The translations under genes were made by a program, and so were the position numbers. 64,000 nt of DNA from JBHOQS01 sp042408875 (lineage in GTDB: Bacteria; Chloroflexota; UBA11872; JBHOQS01): positions 124,001 to 188,000 of the forward strand of contig JBHOQS010000020.1 in the NCBI GenBank assembly GCA_042408875.1, written 5' to 3'. Below the pieces are notes generated by a model that was not told the origin of the DNA, did no database searches, and saw only the letters and a program-made list of their open reading frames with translations. Below, piece by piece: positions 49,272-58,003 of this stretch (within the stretch, counting starts at the first letter, position 1; every line of letters begins with the position of its first letter).

Positions 49272-50283
49272 ACTCCATCACCACAACTGATTTCAGCCCC
49301 GCCCGGCTGGCAGTGAACTCGAACGCGGCGCGCACATCGTCCAGCGCCCAGCGGTGGCTGATCAGCGGCTCGACCTGCACGATCCGGTGAGCGATCAGCT
49401 TCAGCGCCGTCGTGAAGTGATGCGGTGTGAAGTCGTGACTGCCGGTGAGCAGGATCTGCTTGTAGTGGATCACGTTGGGATCGAGCGGCACCTCTGCTGG
49501 CGGATAGGTGCCGGCGAACAGATTCACCCGTCCGGCGATGCCAGCCATCTGGAGCGCCTGCTGGATCGGCTCCGGGTGTCCAACGGCCACGATCACGGCG
49601 TCGGCGCCGCGTCCTTCGGTCAACTCTTTCACGCGCGCCACCGGATCCACCTGCGAGGCGTCGATCACGTCGTGCGCGCCGAGCTGGCGCGCTGCTTCGA
49701 GCCGGCGGGCGATGGGATCGCTCACGATCAGGCGGGCGCCGCGCCGGGCGGCAAGCTGCAGGTGCAGCAGGCCGATCGGGCCAGCTCCCACGATCACCAC
49801 GTCATCGCCAAAGCTCATCGGCGTCATCAGATTGCCGTTGATGCAGCAGGCCAGCGGCTCGCAGAAGGCCGCCATCTCGTAGGTCACGTCCGGTGGCAAC
49901 ACGCGCACGTTTGCCTCTGGAGCGACGCCGTATTGGGCGAAGCCGCCGCGCACGCGGCGCTGCAAGTTGGTGCAGTAATTGAAAATGCCGCGGCGGCAAT
50001 AGTGGCACTGGCCGCACACCACGCGCCAGTCTGCCACGACTCGGTCACCCGGCTTGACGGTGGTGACCCCCTCGCCGACGGCGATCACATCGCCTGCCCA
50101 CTCATGGCCAGGCGTGCGCGGCAGCCCGGCCGCCCCGGGGCGGGCTCCCGTATAGGCACGGATATCGCTGGGACACACCCCACAGGCGCGCACTTTAATG
50201 AGTACCTCGCCCGGCCCCGGCGATGGCTCAGGTACTTCCTCGACCCGTAGATCACGCGGGCCGTATAACCGCGCTGCTTTCAT
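49270..50283 (-). CDS. Zinc-dependent medium-chain dehydrogenase (sorbitol/threonine type)
   Basis: This 337-residue MDR enzyme oxidises an alcohol or polyol with NAD(P). The catalytic zinc site uses Cys in ACGVCPSD and GHEWAG with the adjacent glutamate; the structural zinc site is CGQCHYCRRGIFNYC. The Rossmann motif is VVIVGAGPIGLLHLQLAA. FTPHHFTTALKLI is typical of sorbitol/threonine dehydrogenase relatives. Exact substrate is unknown. A good promoter lies 58 bases before the ATG and a 22-bp palindrome lies behind it, so the gene is probably induced. Confidence 0.9.
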   Translation of the reverse strand: MKAARLYGPRDLRVEEVPEPSPGPGEVLIKVRACGVCPSDIRAYTGARPGAAGLPRTPGHEWAGDVIAVGEGVTTVKPGDRVVADWRVVCGQCHYCRRGIFNYCTNLQRRVRGGFAQYGVAPEANVRVLPPDVTYEMAAFCEPLACCINGNLMTPMSFGDDVVIVGAGPIGLLHLQLAARRGARLIVSDPIARRLEAARQLGAHDVIDASQVDPVARVKELTEGRGADAVIVAVGHPEPIQQALQMAGIAGRVNLFAGTYPPAEVPLDPNVIHYKQILLTGSHDFTPHHFTTALKLIAHRIVQVEPLISHRWALDDVRAAFEFTASRAGLKSVVVME

Positions 50284-50340
50284 ATGTGAAAAACTCCTGC
50301 CCGGTCAACGTCTCCCACCACCAGCCTCTGTGGTGCCCGG

Positions 50341-50369
50341 ATTGTACGCGGCCCTGCTCCCAGCGTCAA
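50341..50369 (-). promoter_or_regulatory. Sigma-70 promoter for the alcohol dehydrogenase at 50283
   Basis: TTGACG (50369-50364) and TACAAT (50346-50341) are 17 bases apart on the minus strand. Confidence 0.7.
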
Positions 50370-50409
50370 ACGTTCGCCACAGCCGCTTTCACGCCGGCGA
50401 GTGCTCAGA

Positions 50410-50431
50410 TCTTGCTCAATATTGAGCAAGA
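50410..50431. promoter_or_regulatory. 22-bp perfect palindrome, probable operator
   Basis: TCTTGCTCAAT is followed directly by its exact complement. The centre lies about 52 bases before the -35 box of the dehydrogenase gene, which fits an activator site. Confidence 0.6.
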
Positions 50432-50718
50432 AATGAGCATGTTTCGGCCAGGTACGCCGCGCGGGGGCCGGATATACTTACACAGACGCCTTCTGCCCAC
50501 TCCCCAAGCCTGCACAGGCGATCTACTTAGCAGCCCCGAGCCAGGTGGCTAGGTCGGTGCACCAGGGAAAACACTAGCCACCCGACTGGCGCATACATGC
50601 TGCGCTCTCGCTATCCTTGCTCTGAACAGGCTGGTGTGCTTTGCATTCCGACACGCGCAGGAAGGGGGACTGGCCCGCCGAGGCGTGCTCAGGTCTGGTG
50701 CTCGCGTGAGGGGGAGCT
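50432..50718. other. Intergenic region before the multicopper oxidase
   Basis: No gene is visible. GATATACTT near 50470 is a possible plus-strand -10 without a clear -35. A gggggag ribosome binding site lies at 50710. Confidence 0.4.
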
Positions 50719-52104
50719 ATGATCCTGCGATACATCCGCTGGCTCTTGGGGAGCGATCCGTTACGGCAAATCCGCTGGGGTACGCTCGGGAGCCGCTCTC
50801 TGGCGATCGGCCTAATCACGGGTTTGTCGGCACTGGCCATTGCTTGGGGCTCTAGCGCCCCAGGTAGTCATCGCAGCGCGATGTCTGGGGTAGAAGCGGC
50901 AGCAACGGATCAGACCGGTCAGGTACGAGAATTCACCCTAGAGGCCATCGAGGTACCGATCACCTTAGCTCCAGGCATAACCGTGCGCGCCTGGACTTAC
51001 AACGGCCAGCTCCCCGGCCCGGAGCTGCGGGTGCGCGAGGGCGATACCGTGCGCGTGGTGGTGAAAAACTCACTGCCGGTGCCGACGACGATCCATTGGC
51101 ATGGCATCGATCTAGCGAACGCCATGGATGGTGTGCCGGGCGTGACGCAGGATCCTATCCAGCCCGGCGAGACTTTCACCTACGAGTTTGTGGCAAAGCC
51201 GGCAGGCACGCGCTGGTATCATTCCCACCAGGACCCTGAAGTGCAGGTTCCCCTCGGTCTCTACGGCCCGCTCATCGTGGAGCCCAGAGATATCGCACCC
51301 GCAGCAGGCCAGCCGGCGCCGGTGCGGTACGACCAGGAGTACACAGTGATGCTGCAGGAATGGGCGCTGGGTCTCACCCCGGCAGTGGCAATAGGAGCGG
51401 AGGGCGCGCTCCCTCCGAAGACGCACTCCAAGGAGCTGGACCACGACTTCTTCCTGATGAACGGGCGCATCGGCGAGGCTATTCCACCACTCGTGATCAA
51501 GCAGGGGCAGCGCATCCGCATCCGGCTGATCAATGCCGGGAACCTTGTGCACAGCATTCACCTACATGGGCACCAGTTCAAGATCGTCGCTACGGATGGC
51601 AATCCCGTGCCGCCCGCGGCACAGCTGATCAAAGACACGGTGACCATCGGGCCGGCCGAGCGGTTCGACCTGGAGATTGTAGGGGATAACCCCGGTTACT
51701 GGATGTTTCACTGCCATATGGAGCATCATATGGCAAACGGGATGATGACGCTGCTGCAGTACGAGGGCTATCAGCCACCGCTTCTGGGCACCACCCATGT
51801 GCATGCCCCGCAGCCGGCTGCGCCGGCGGCCTCGGCCGATCCCACCACAGCTACTCAGCGCATCAGCATGACCGATAACCGGTTCGGACCGGCCACGGCG
51901 ACGGTGCCGGCAGGGACAACCGTGGCATGGACAAATCAGGGGGTGAACCTGCATACTATCACCAGCCTGGATGGGCTCTTTGACTCGGGCGCCGTCAAGC
52001 CGGGAGACTCGTTTGCCTACACCTTTACCAGACCCGGCACCTACCGGGTGATCTGCCGGCAGCACCTGCTCAACGGTATGGCAGGAGTTATCCACGTACA
52101 GTAG
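50719..52104 (+). CDS. Multicopper oxidase fused to a C-terminal cupredoxin domain
   Basis: The 461-residue exported copper protein has a hydrophobic signal (SLAIGLITGLSALAIAWG). Its multicopper oxidase part carries all four copper motifs: HWHG near 126, HSH near 168, HSIHLHGH near 278 and HCHMEHHMANGM near 331. It spans two cupredoxin folds, as in two-domain laccases. A third, plastocyanin-like domain (residues about 375-461) has its own type 1 copper ligands, His near 413, Cys and His in ICRQHLLNGM near 446 and the Met. The extra domain could deliver electrons to the oxidase. Two double-cupredoxin genes follow on the same strand. Confidence 0.92.
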   Translation: MILRYIRWLLGSDPLRQIRWGTLGSRSLAIGLITGLSALAIAWGSSAPGSHRSAMSGVEAAATDQTGQVREFTLEAIEVPITLAPGITVRAWTYNGQLPGPELRVREGDTVRVVVKNSLPVPTTIHWHGIDLANAMDGVPGVTQDPIQPGETFTYEFVAKPAGTRWYHSHQDPEVQVPLGLYGPLIVEPRDIAPAAGQPAPVRYDQEYTVMLQEWALGLTPAVAIGAEGALPPKTHSKELDHDFFLMNGRIGEAIPPLVIKQGQRIRIRLINAGNLVHSIHLHGHQFKIVATDGNPVPPAAQLIKDTVTIGPAERFDLEIVGDNPGYWMFHCHMEHHMANGMMTLLQYEGYQPPLLGTTHVHAPQPAAPAASADPTTATQRISMTDNRFGPATATVPAGTTVAWTNQGVNLHTITSLDGLFDSGAVKPGDSFAYTFTRPGTYRVICRQHLLNGMAGVIHVQ

Positions 52105-52111
52105 CCTGCCG

Positions 52112-52145
52112 GGGTAGCCACAGGGCCTAGGCCCTGTGGCTACCC
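52112..52145 (+). terminator. Palindromic terminator after the multicopper oxidase
   Basis: A perfect 34-bp palindrome (arm GGGTAGCCACAGGGCCT) begins 8 bases after the stop codon. C-rich sequence, not T, follows. Confidence 0.65.
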
Positions 52146-52224
52146 TCCCCAGCGCCGTCGAGGCGTGATGGATCACGCCGGATAAAAGCATGTCACCGCA
52201 GCACCCTGCGGTGGGAGGAGGGAA

Positions 52225-53328
52225 GTGATGCGGTTCCTCGCCCGGCTTTCTCAGTCCCTGTGTACGGGCTGCTCCCCTGTGATGCGCAGCCTTGTCGGCT
52301 TGTGCCTCAGCATTGCTAGCCTGCTTGTGCCGGCAAGTGGCCAGCTCACGACCGCGTACGCAGCCACGCAGTACACGGTCAGGGTCGGTGGGGAGAGCAT
52401 CGACAAGTCGGCGCAGGCGCTGGGTTTTTATCCGGCCGTAATCACCATTGTCGAGGGTGACTCCATCACCTGGCAACAGACGACCGAAGAGCCGCACTCA
52501 GTCACCTTCTTTGGCACAATGCAGGATCTCCCTACGTTCAGCATACCAGCCCCCGGCGGTGGCGTGGCCATCAACCCGGCCTGGTTTAATCCCAACGGCG
52601 CGACGAGCTTCGCTGGCACAGGCCTGGCCCACTCCGGCTTCATGCCGGCGGTGGGAACCAGCTTTACCCTGACGTTCCCCAGGGCGGGAACATATCAATA
52701 CATCTGTCTTGTGCATGGTCCCGGACAGCGCGGCGTGGTACGGGTGCTTCCGGCCGGCCAGCGGGCACCGATGACACCGGCCGAGGTTGATGCCCAGGGC
52801 GCAGCAGAGCAGAGCGCTGGGGTGGCCATCGCCGATATGCTCGGGCGAGGGATCAGCGACCGGCAGACACCGGCAGCAAACGGCAGGACTGTGCATAACA
52901 TTCGGGCAGATGTGCCGGTACCGCAGGGGAATATGGCTGTGCTCCGCTTCCTGCCGGGGAGCCTGACGGTGCGCGTAGGCGACACCGTCCGCTGGGACAT
53001 GAGCGGGAACCCGGCCGCGTTCCACACCATTACGTTTCTCTCCGAAGCGCCGGTGCCTGATTTTCTGATCCCACAACCACAACAGAGCGGGCCGCCGCTG
53101 CTGCTGATCAATCCGCAGGTGCTCCAGCCGGCCGGTGGAGCAATCTACGAAGGCCGTGGCATGGTTAACTCCGGGCTGCTGTTCTCGCCTATTCCGGACC
53201 CGCGCGAGGCAATCGTTTCGCAAGGACTGTCGTTCCAGGTGGCCTTCACCAGGCCGGGCACCTACGAGTACATCTGCGTCATCCACGCCGCGCAGGGCAT
53301 GCGGGGCACGATCACGGTGGTCGAATGA
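52225..53328 (+). CDS. Secreted double-cupredoxin protein, first domain with a Gln in place of Met
   Basis: The 367-residue protein has a signal peptide (LVGLCLSIASLLVPASG, cut near YAATQ) and two cupredoxin domains. Domain 1 has His in EPHSVTF and Cys/His in YICLVHGPGQRG; the usual axial Met position appears to be Gln (about residue 168), as in stellacyanins. Domain 2 has FHTITF and YICVIHAAQGMRG with Met. Each domain carries a long loop with ANSG/NSG-type sequence. It probably shuttles electrons outside the membrane with the oxidase upstream. GTG 52225 or ATG 52228 may start it, after gggagg. Confidence 0.85.
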   Translation: MMRFLARLSQSLCTGCSPVMRSLVGLCLSIASLLVPASGQLTTAYAATQYTVRVGGESIDKSAQALGFYPAVITIVEGDSITWQQTTEEPHSVTFFGTMQDLPTFSIPAPGGGVAINPAWFNPNGATSFAGTGLAHSGFMPAVGTSFTLTFPRAGTYQYICLVHGPGQRGVVRVLPAGQRAPMTPAEVDAQGAAEQSAGVAIADMLGRGISDRQTPAANGRTVHNIRADVPVPQGNMAVLRFLPGSLTVRVGDTVRWDMSGNPAAFHTITFLSEAPVPDFLIPQPQQSGPPLLLINPQVLQPAGGAIYEGRGMVNSGLLFSPIPDPREAIVSQGLSFQVAFTRPGTYEYICVIHAAQGMRGTITVVE

Positions 53329-53491
53329 CAGTGAGTCATGCCGGTGTATCCCAGGGATCGGTTCACAGCGTGGCCCCGCACGCACCGCTCACTATCGGCT
53401 TCGTCGGAGGCTGCTCTAGACATGAAGTCCGAGAGTTCGATTTGGCCCGATGTAAGTTGAGTTGGATGTTGAGTTAAGTAAGGAGGTTTCA

Positions 53492-54571
53492 TTGCATAGT
53501 TTTGCGGGGATCCTAACCGTCTCGTTTCGGTATCCCATGGCAGCGCTGCTCTCGCCACGGCTGGTGCGACTGGCGCTGGCGCTCGCTCTGCTTGCCACCC
53601 TAGTCGGCGCAGCCGTACGCAGCCATCAGAGCGCCACGCCGGTTCAGGCAGCCCAGACCTGGGAGGTGCAGGTGGGCTATGACGATATGCAGAGCCTGAT
53701 CTCGACCCAGGCATACTTCCCGAACCCGCTGACCGTCAACGCCGGCGATACAGTGGTCTGGAAGTTCGCTGGCTTCCACACGGTCACGTTCAACGGCAAT
53801 GAGCCGCCCCTCCCGTTGATTGGGCCCGGGCCGAACCCTGGCGAGCTCGCTCTCGGGCCGGCGTTCTTCCCGGCGGGTCCGCAGGGACCGAACGCTCCGT
53901 ACGACGGCACTGGCTATGCCAGCTCCGGCACGCCGCCGGAGGGCGGACCGCAGGACCAGCCATTCACTTACAGCCTGACCTTCACGAAGCCGGGGCTCTA
54001 TGGCTACGTCTGCACGCTGCACCCCGGCATGCGGGGCGAGGTGCTCGTGCAGCCGGCCGGTGCGCCGCTGCCGGAGACCCCGGCGCAGGCGAAAGCCCGT
54101 GGCCAAGCCACGATCGGGGCGCTGGTAGGGATCATGCAGTCCGACCTGGGGCGGGCACGAGCGGTCAGTCTCGGTACGACGCATCTGGCCTACGCCGGCC
54201 TTGGGGATGCTTATGGCGTCAGCGCGTTGCGCTTTGTGCCAGGCGATGTGACGGTGCGGCGTGGAGATACTGTCATCTGGAGCTTCGCCGATCCGTTCGA
54301 GATTCACACTGTGACCTTCCCCTCAGGCCAGCCAGACCCCGTGTTCATCGACGTGCGGCCACAGCCGCAGGGGCCGCCGATCCTGGCGATCCCGGCGACC
54401 GTGGCCGGGCCAGTGGGAGGCACGACCTACACCAGCCAGGGCTACGCCAACTCAGGGATTATCGCCTACGGCGGATCATATGCCCTGACGTTTGACGCCC
54501 CGCCGGGTAAGTACGAATACCTGTGTATCGTGCACCCCTTCATGCGGGGCACAGTCACCGTCACCGAGTAA
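53492..54571 (+). CDS. Secreted double-cupredoxin protein, paralogue
   Basis: This 359-residue paralogue of the preceding protein has a signal (VRLALALALLATLVGAAV) and two type 1 copper domains: FHTVTFNG with YVCTLHPGMRG, and IHTVTFPS with YLCIVHPFMRG, both with full His-Cys-His-Met ligand sets. The TTG at 53492 is chosen because AGGAGG (53481-53486) lies 5 bases before it; the next ATG is at 53537. Tandem duplication with the preceding gene is clear from matching loops (TSQGYANSGI versus EGRGMVNSGL). A strong terminator closes the copper cluster. Confidence 0.85.
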   Translation: MHSFAGILTVSFRYPMAALLSPRLVRLALALALLATLVGAAVRSHQSATPVQAAQTWEVQVGYDDMQSLISTQAYFPNPLTVNAGDTVVWKFAGFHTVTFNGNEPPLPLIGPGPNPGELALGPAFFPAGPQGPNAPYDGTGYASSGTPPEGGPQDQPFTYSLTFTKPGLYGYVCTLHPGMRGEVLVQPAGAPLPETPAQAKARGQATIGALVGIMQSDLGRARAVSLGTTHLAYAGLGDAYGVSALRFVPGDVTVRRGDTVIWSFADPFEIHTVTFPSGQPDPVFIDVRPQPQGPPILAIPATVAGPVGGTTYTSQGYANSGIIAYGGSYALTFDAPPGKYEYLCIVHPFMRGTVTVTE

Positions 54572-54610
54572 ACCGGCCCAACGAGTAGTCCTGCACCGCT
54601 CGGCAACCTT

Positions 54611-54650
54611 GTTTCGGGCAGGCTCGCGAGCCTGCCTGAAACTTTTTTTT
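54611..54650 (+). terminator. Intrinsic terminator of the copper cluster
   Basis: A 16-bp stem (GTTTCGGGCAGGCTCG with its complement, one G-T) is followed by eight T residues. Confidence 0.9.
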
Positions 54651-54803
54651 CAAGCGCGGAGGAGTGACCCCTCCCCCACACTGGCATCCAACGCTGCTCT
54701 GCGCTACCATGCAGGCTGCCGATGGCCCGCGGCGATCCGGAGCTCTGCTGCTGGGTCGGCCGTGACATGTGTGATGTTTTCTCCAGTTTCAGCGAGGGGC
54801 TCG

Positions 54804-55862
54804 ATGAAAGCAGCGATCTTCTATGGCGGACCGGACATTCGCGTTGAAGAGCTGCCCGTGCCGGAGCCGGGGCCGGGTGAAGTGTTGGTGCGCGTGCGCG
54901 CAGCGGGTATATGCGGCAGCGACCTGCATGGCTACCGCGGCCATCGCTTTCGGCCCGGCGCCGTGCAGCCGCACCAGAGCGGCCATGAGCTGGCCGGAGA
55001 GATCGCAGCGCTGGGGCCGGGGGTAACGGGTCTGCAGATCGGCCAGCGCGTTGGCATTGAACCCGAGCACCTGGTCGGCTGTGGGGAGTGCCGCTACTGC
55101 GTGCGGGGCGATTATCATATTTGCCCACAGCGCGGCATGCGGCACGGCGAGCGCCACAGCAGCCATGGCTTCTCCGAGTACGATGTCTGCCTGGTGCGCA
55201 ACTGCTATCCGCTTCCTGACAGCGTGCCCACCGACGCGGCGGCGATCCTGGACTGCTATGCCTGTGGCGTGCACGCGGTCAACCGCACGCAGCCGATGCC
55301 ACACCATACCGTGGTCATCCTCGGCACCGGGGCTATCGGCATGACGCTCGGCCAGGTTGCCCGCGCGGCCGGAGCAGGCCGAGTGATCATGGTGGGCACG
55401 CGCCAGGAGCCGCTGGCGATCGCACGCGCGGCCGGCGCGGCCGACGACACTATCGCTGGCGATACCGAGGACCCGGTGCAGGGTGTGCTGGCGCGCACGA
55501 ACGGTGAGGGCGCCGATATCGTCTTCGAGACGGTCGGCGGCACTGCGCCCACGCTCCAGCAGGCTGTGGAGATGGCGCGCCGCGGCGGCACGGTGAGCAT
55601 TCTGGGCATCTTCACCCAGCCGCAGGAGCTGGCGGTGCAGACTGGCTATCGCAAGGAGCTGCTTATCACCTGGTCGAACAGCTATTCGACCTGGCAGGGT
55701 GTGCGCGAGTATCAGATCGCCCTGGACCTGCTGGCCTCCGGCCGCTGCCGCGCCGAGCCGATCATCACGCACCATTTCCCGCTCACCCGCATCGCCGATG
55801 CCTTTGCCGCGGCGGCGGACAAGCGCGCTTCGGGCGCGATCAAGGTGCTGGTGCATCCATAA
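54804..55862 (+). CDS. Zinc-dependent medium-chain dehydrogenase
   Basis: This 352-residue MDR enzyme has catalytic zinc residues in GICGSDLHGY and GHELAGE. The structural zinc cluster is CGECRYCVRGDYHIC. The nucleotide fold is VVILGTGAIGMTLGQVARAAG. FETVGGTAPTLQQAVEMARRGGTV and an unusual KELLITWSNSYSTWQGV segment occur. Start at 54804 is preceded by gcgagggg and suits family length; the frame is open further back. It lies just before the mannonate-dehydratase-like gene, which suggests oxidation of a sugar or polyol. The substrate is unknown. Confidence 0.9.
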   Translation: MKAAIFYGGPDIRVEELPVPEPGPGEVLVRVRAAGICGSDLHGYRGHRFRPGAVQPHQSGHELAGEIAALGPGVTGLQIGQRVGIEPEHLVGCGECRYCVRGDYHICPQRGMRHGERHSSHGFSEYDVCLVRNCYPLPDSVPTDAAAILDCYACGVHAVNRTQPMPHHTVVILGTGAIGMTLGQVARAAGAGRVIMVGTRQEPLAIARAAGAADDTIAGDTEDPVQGVLARTNGEGADIVFETVGGTAPTLQQAVEMARRGGTVSILGIFTQPQELAVQTGYRKELLITWSNSYSTWQGVREYQIALDLLASGRCRAEPIITHHFPLTRIADAFAAAADKRASGAIKVLVHP

Positions 55863-55883
55863 TAGAATAGCGGCCTTTTGCCT

Positions 55884-55903
55884 CCTCTCCGCGTACGGAG
55901 AGG
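55884..55903. repeat. CCTCTCCG palindromic repeat
   Basis: An 8-bp stem with loop cgta lies between the dehydrogenase and the UxuA-like gene. It belongs to the CCCCTCTCCC-type hairpin family. Confidence 0.6.
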
Positions 55904-55934
55904 GGCAGGATGCGGTCCCAAGGAGGGAGCAAAC

Positions 55935-56921
55935 GTGAAAGTCCTGCTTCGCGAGCGTGATCTCTCGGACGACTACATTCGCTTCGCCGCGCAGATCGGT
56001 GCTGATGGTTTTGACATTCACAACGAGTACAATGTGCCTGGCGTGAAAGAGCAGGGCTACGCCGACGAGCGCGGCGTTCGAGCGCTCCTCGACCGGCTGC
56101 GCCGCTGGGGCCTGGGCGTCTACCGTGTGGCACCGCCTACGCCGCGCAACTACCTGCTGGGCCTGCCCGGCGGCGACCAGGAAGTGGACAACCTGTGCCG
56201 CACGCTAGAGGCGCTGGGCAAAGCCGGCGTGCCTTTCATGTCGATGCCCCTGCACCTAGGAGTGAACCCCGGCTACCGCGGCGGGGTCCGCGCGGTACAC
56301 CGCGGCGGCTATACCATGCACGCGTTCGACCTGGAGGTCATGCGCCGAAGCCTGGCTGAGAAGCCACCGGAGCTCGTTGTAGACGTCGAGGCACACTTCG
56401 AGCGCTCGGTGCGGCTATACGAACGCCTGGTGCCCATCGCCGAAGCCTATGACATCCGGCTGATCCTGCATCCCTCAGACCCGCCACTGCCCGAAACCGA
56501 GTTCTCCCCGCGGCGCTGGTCGGCCATCCTGGATGCCGTGCCGAGCACGCATAGCGGGCTCTTGTACTGCGTGGGCACGCGCTATGAGTCCGGGGTGAAC
56601 ATCTACGACGATATCCGCGCCTTCGGACGCCGCGGCAAGATCTTCCACGTGCACTTCCGCAACGTGCGCGGCCAGATCCCCACTCATGGCGGCTACGAAG
56701 AAGTCGCTCTGCACGATGGCGATATGAATATGTTCCGCGTGCTGCAATGTCTGCGGTCGGTTGGCTACGACGGCGGCTTACAGATCGACCACCTGCCAAG
56801 CTACAGCGGGGACAACGCCTTCCAGGGCATGGCCTCGGCCTACGCCGTGGGCTACGTCAAGGCCCTCCTGGCCGCGCTGGAAGTCACCGGCCCCCCGGCT
56901 GGTTCAGGTGGCAGCCAGTGA
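55935..56921 (+). CDS. Mannonate dehydratase-like (UxuA family) TIM barrel protein
   Basis: The 328-residue protein resembles D-mannonate dehydratases, which convert mannonate to 2-keto-3-deoxygluconate with a divalent metal. Metal-ligand regions are ILHPSDPPLP, LYCVGT, IFHVHFRNVRG and LQIDHLP, carrying the expected His/Cys/His/Asp set. The start is the GTG at 55935 after aggagggag. It follows a sugar/polyol dehydrogenase by 72 bp, so both probably act in a hexuronate pathway. It is shorter than E. coli UxuA (about 394), so a related function is possible. Confidence 0.8.
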   Translation: MKVLLRERDLSDDYIRFAAQIGADGFDIHNEYNVPGVKEQGYADERGVRALLDRLRRWGLGVYRVAPPTPRNYLLGLPGGDQEVDNLCRTLEALGKAGVPFMSMPLHLGVNPGYRGGVRAVHRGGYTMHAFDLEVMRRSLAEKPPELVVDVEAHFERSVRLYERLVPIAEAYDIRLILHPSDPPLPETEFSPRRWSAILDAVPSTHSGLLYCVGTRYESGVNIYDDIRAFGRRGKIFHVHFRNVRGQIPTHGGYEEVALHDGDMNMFRVLQCLRSVGYDGGLQIDHLPSYSGDNAFQGMASAYAVGYVKALLAALEVTGPPAGSGGSQ

Positions 56922-56948
56922 GCGACGCGCTCATAGCCAGAGTGTGCC

Positions 56949-57746
56949 TCACGAGGATACGAGCCCGCGCAGATACTCGATCGTCTCACGCGCCTGGCGG
57001 TTGATCTCATCCAGGCTGCCCTCAGCCAGCGTCTCAACTAGCGCCGGGCCGCGGAAGCCGGCATCTCGCAGGATGGCGAACATGCGGGCGAAGTCCACGT
57101 CGCCTCGCCCCGGCTGGACGTTCACACTGCCGTGCCGGCCCCCGGTAGCATCCTTGATACAGAGCGCCACCACGTAGGGCGCCAGCGTGTCCAGCCCGGC
57201 AAGCGGATCGGTCCCCGTGTAATAGAGCACATTGCCTGGATCGTAAGTGATGCGGAAGGCAGGATGGGCGACCTGCTGCACCACGCGCAGGCAGTCGGCT
57301 GCGGTGGCCGAAATGCCACCGTGTGGCTTGAGCACGATGGTGCGACCGTGGCGGGCTGCTCGCTCGGCTGCCTGCTGCATCAGCGTCACGTACCGGCCAT
57401 ACTGGGACTCATCGTTCGTGCCGCCGACCTGCAGGTACGGCGTGCCGAGGCGCACGGCCACGGCGATCTCGCGGTCCCACGCGGCCAGATACGCGTCGTC
57501 CGGCAGGCTCAGCGGCACGCGCGGCAGATAGACGGCCGGCTCCAGGCCATGCCGCGCCACCAGCGTTCGCAACGCGTCGATCTCCGCCACCGAGGAGTCG
57601 CGGGACACCAACGGGATGCCCGGCTGGGGCATGTACCCGATGAGCCGAGCCCCGCTGGCGGCGATTCCGGCTACGGCATCCTCGACCGTATAGCCGCGCC
57701 AGGGGCGCGTGAAGAAACCGAGCAAGGCCTGAAACGCACCTGTCAT
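56949..57746 (-). CDS. Sugar phosphate isomerase/epimerase-type TIM barrel protein
   Basis: This 265-residue AP-endonuclease-2 fold protein is a metal-dependent isomerase or epimerase candidate. Features are the opening GYTVEDAVAGIAASGARLIGYM, VLKPHGGISATAADC, FRITYDPGNVLYYTG, CIKDATGGRHGSVNVQPGRGDVDF and the closing PALVETLAEG. The DVDF motif with the preceding Gly-rich segment is common in myo-inosose or hydroxypyruvate isomerase-like families. It is convergent with the UxuA-like gene. No specific substrate can be given. Confidence 0.85.
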   Translation of the reverse strand: MTGAFQALLGFFTRPWRGYTVEDAVAGIAASGARLIGYMPQPGIPLVSRDSSVAEIDALRTLVARHGLEPAVYLPRVPLSLPDDAYLAAWDREIAVAVRLGTPYLQVGGTNDESQYGRYVTLMQQAAERAARHGRTIVLKPHGGISATAADCLRVVQQVAHPAFRITYDPGNVLYYTGTDPLAGLDTLAPYVVALCIKDATGGRHGSVNVQPGRGDVDFARMFAILRDAGFRGPALVETLAEGSLDEINRQARETIEYLRGLVSS

Positions 57747-57948
57747 CGCTTCACTTCCCTCCGCCGGGTGCGCGCAGTGTAGCCAGACGACAGGCCACCG
57801 TCAAGCGCTCGAAGCCTGTGCTGCTGGAGACCACCTGCACGCGCACCGCTGCTGCGCTAGAATAGCTTGCACCGCCAACGATCACCGCACTGCCGGAACG
57901 GTCACGTCGGGGATTGTGCTGCACGCGTATTTCTCTAAGGGGCGATTG

Positions 57949-57997
57949 ATGCCTGTCTGGGCACCACCAGGGGATGAAGACTGCTTTCAAGGGAGGG
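57949..57997 (+). promoter_or_regulatory. Conserved leader element, copy A, before the M24 peptidase gene
   Basis: 49 bases starting at an ATG preceded by AAGGGG and ending at the ribosome binding site AAGGGAGGG. It shares 40 of 49 bases without gaps with 61396-61444. It can form a GCCY-GTCT-GGGC stem or, alternatively, CTGG-GCACCA-CCAG. It could be a cis-regulatory RNA or a short upstream reading frame (MPVWAPPG). Confidence 0.65.
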
Positions 57998-58003
57998 ACG
58001 CTA

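Noticed and set aside
49354..50250. Long plus-strand open frame opposite the zinc dehydrogenase
   Set aside because: The minus-strand product has both zinc sites; this frame is a shadow.
54789..56021. Long minus-strand open frame opposite a dehydrogenase
   Set aside because: His/Ala/Arg-rich, no motif, fully overlapped by a recognised gene.
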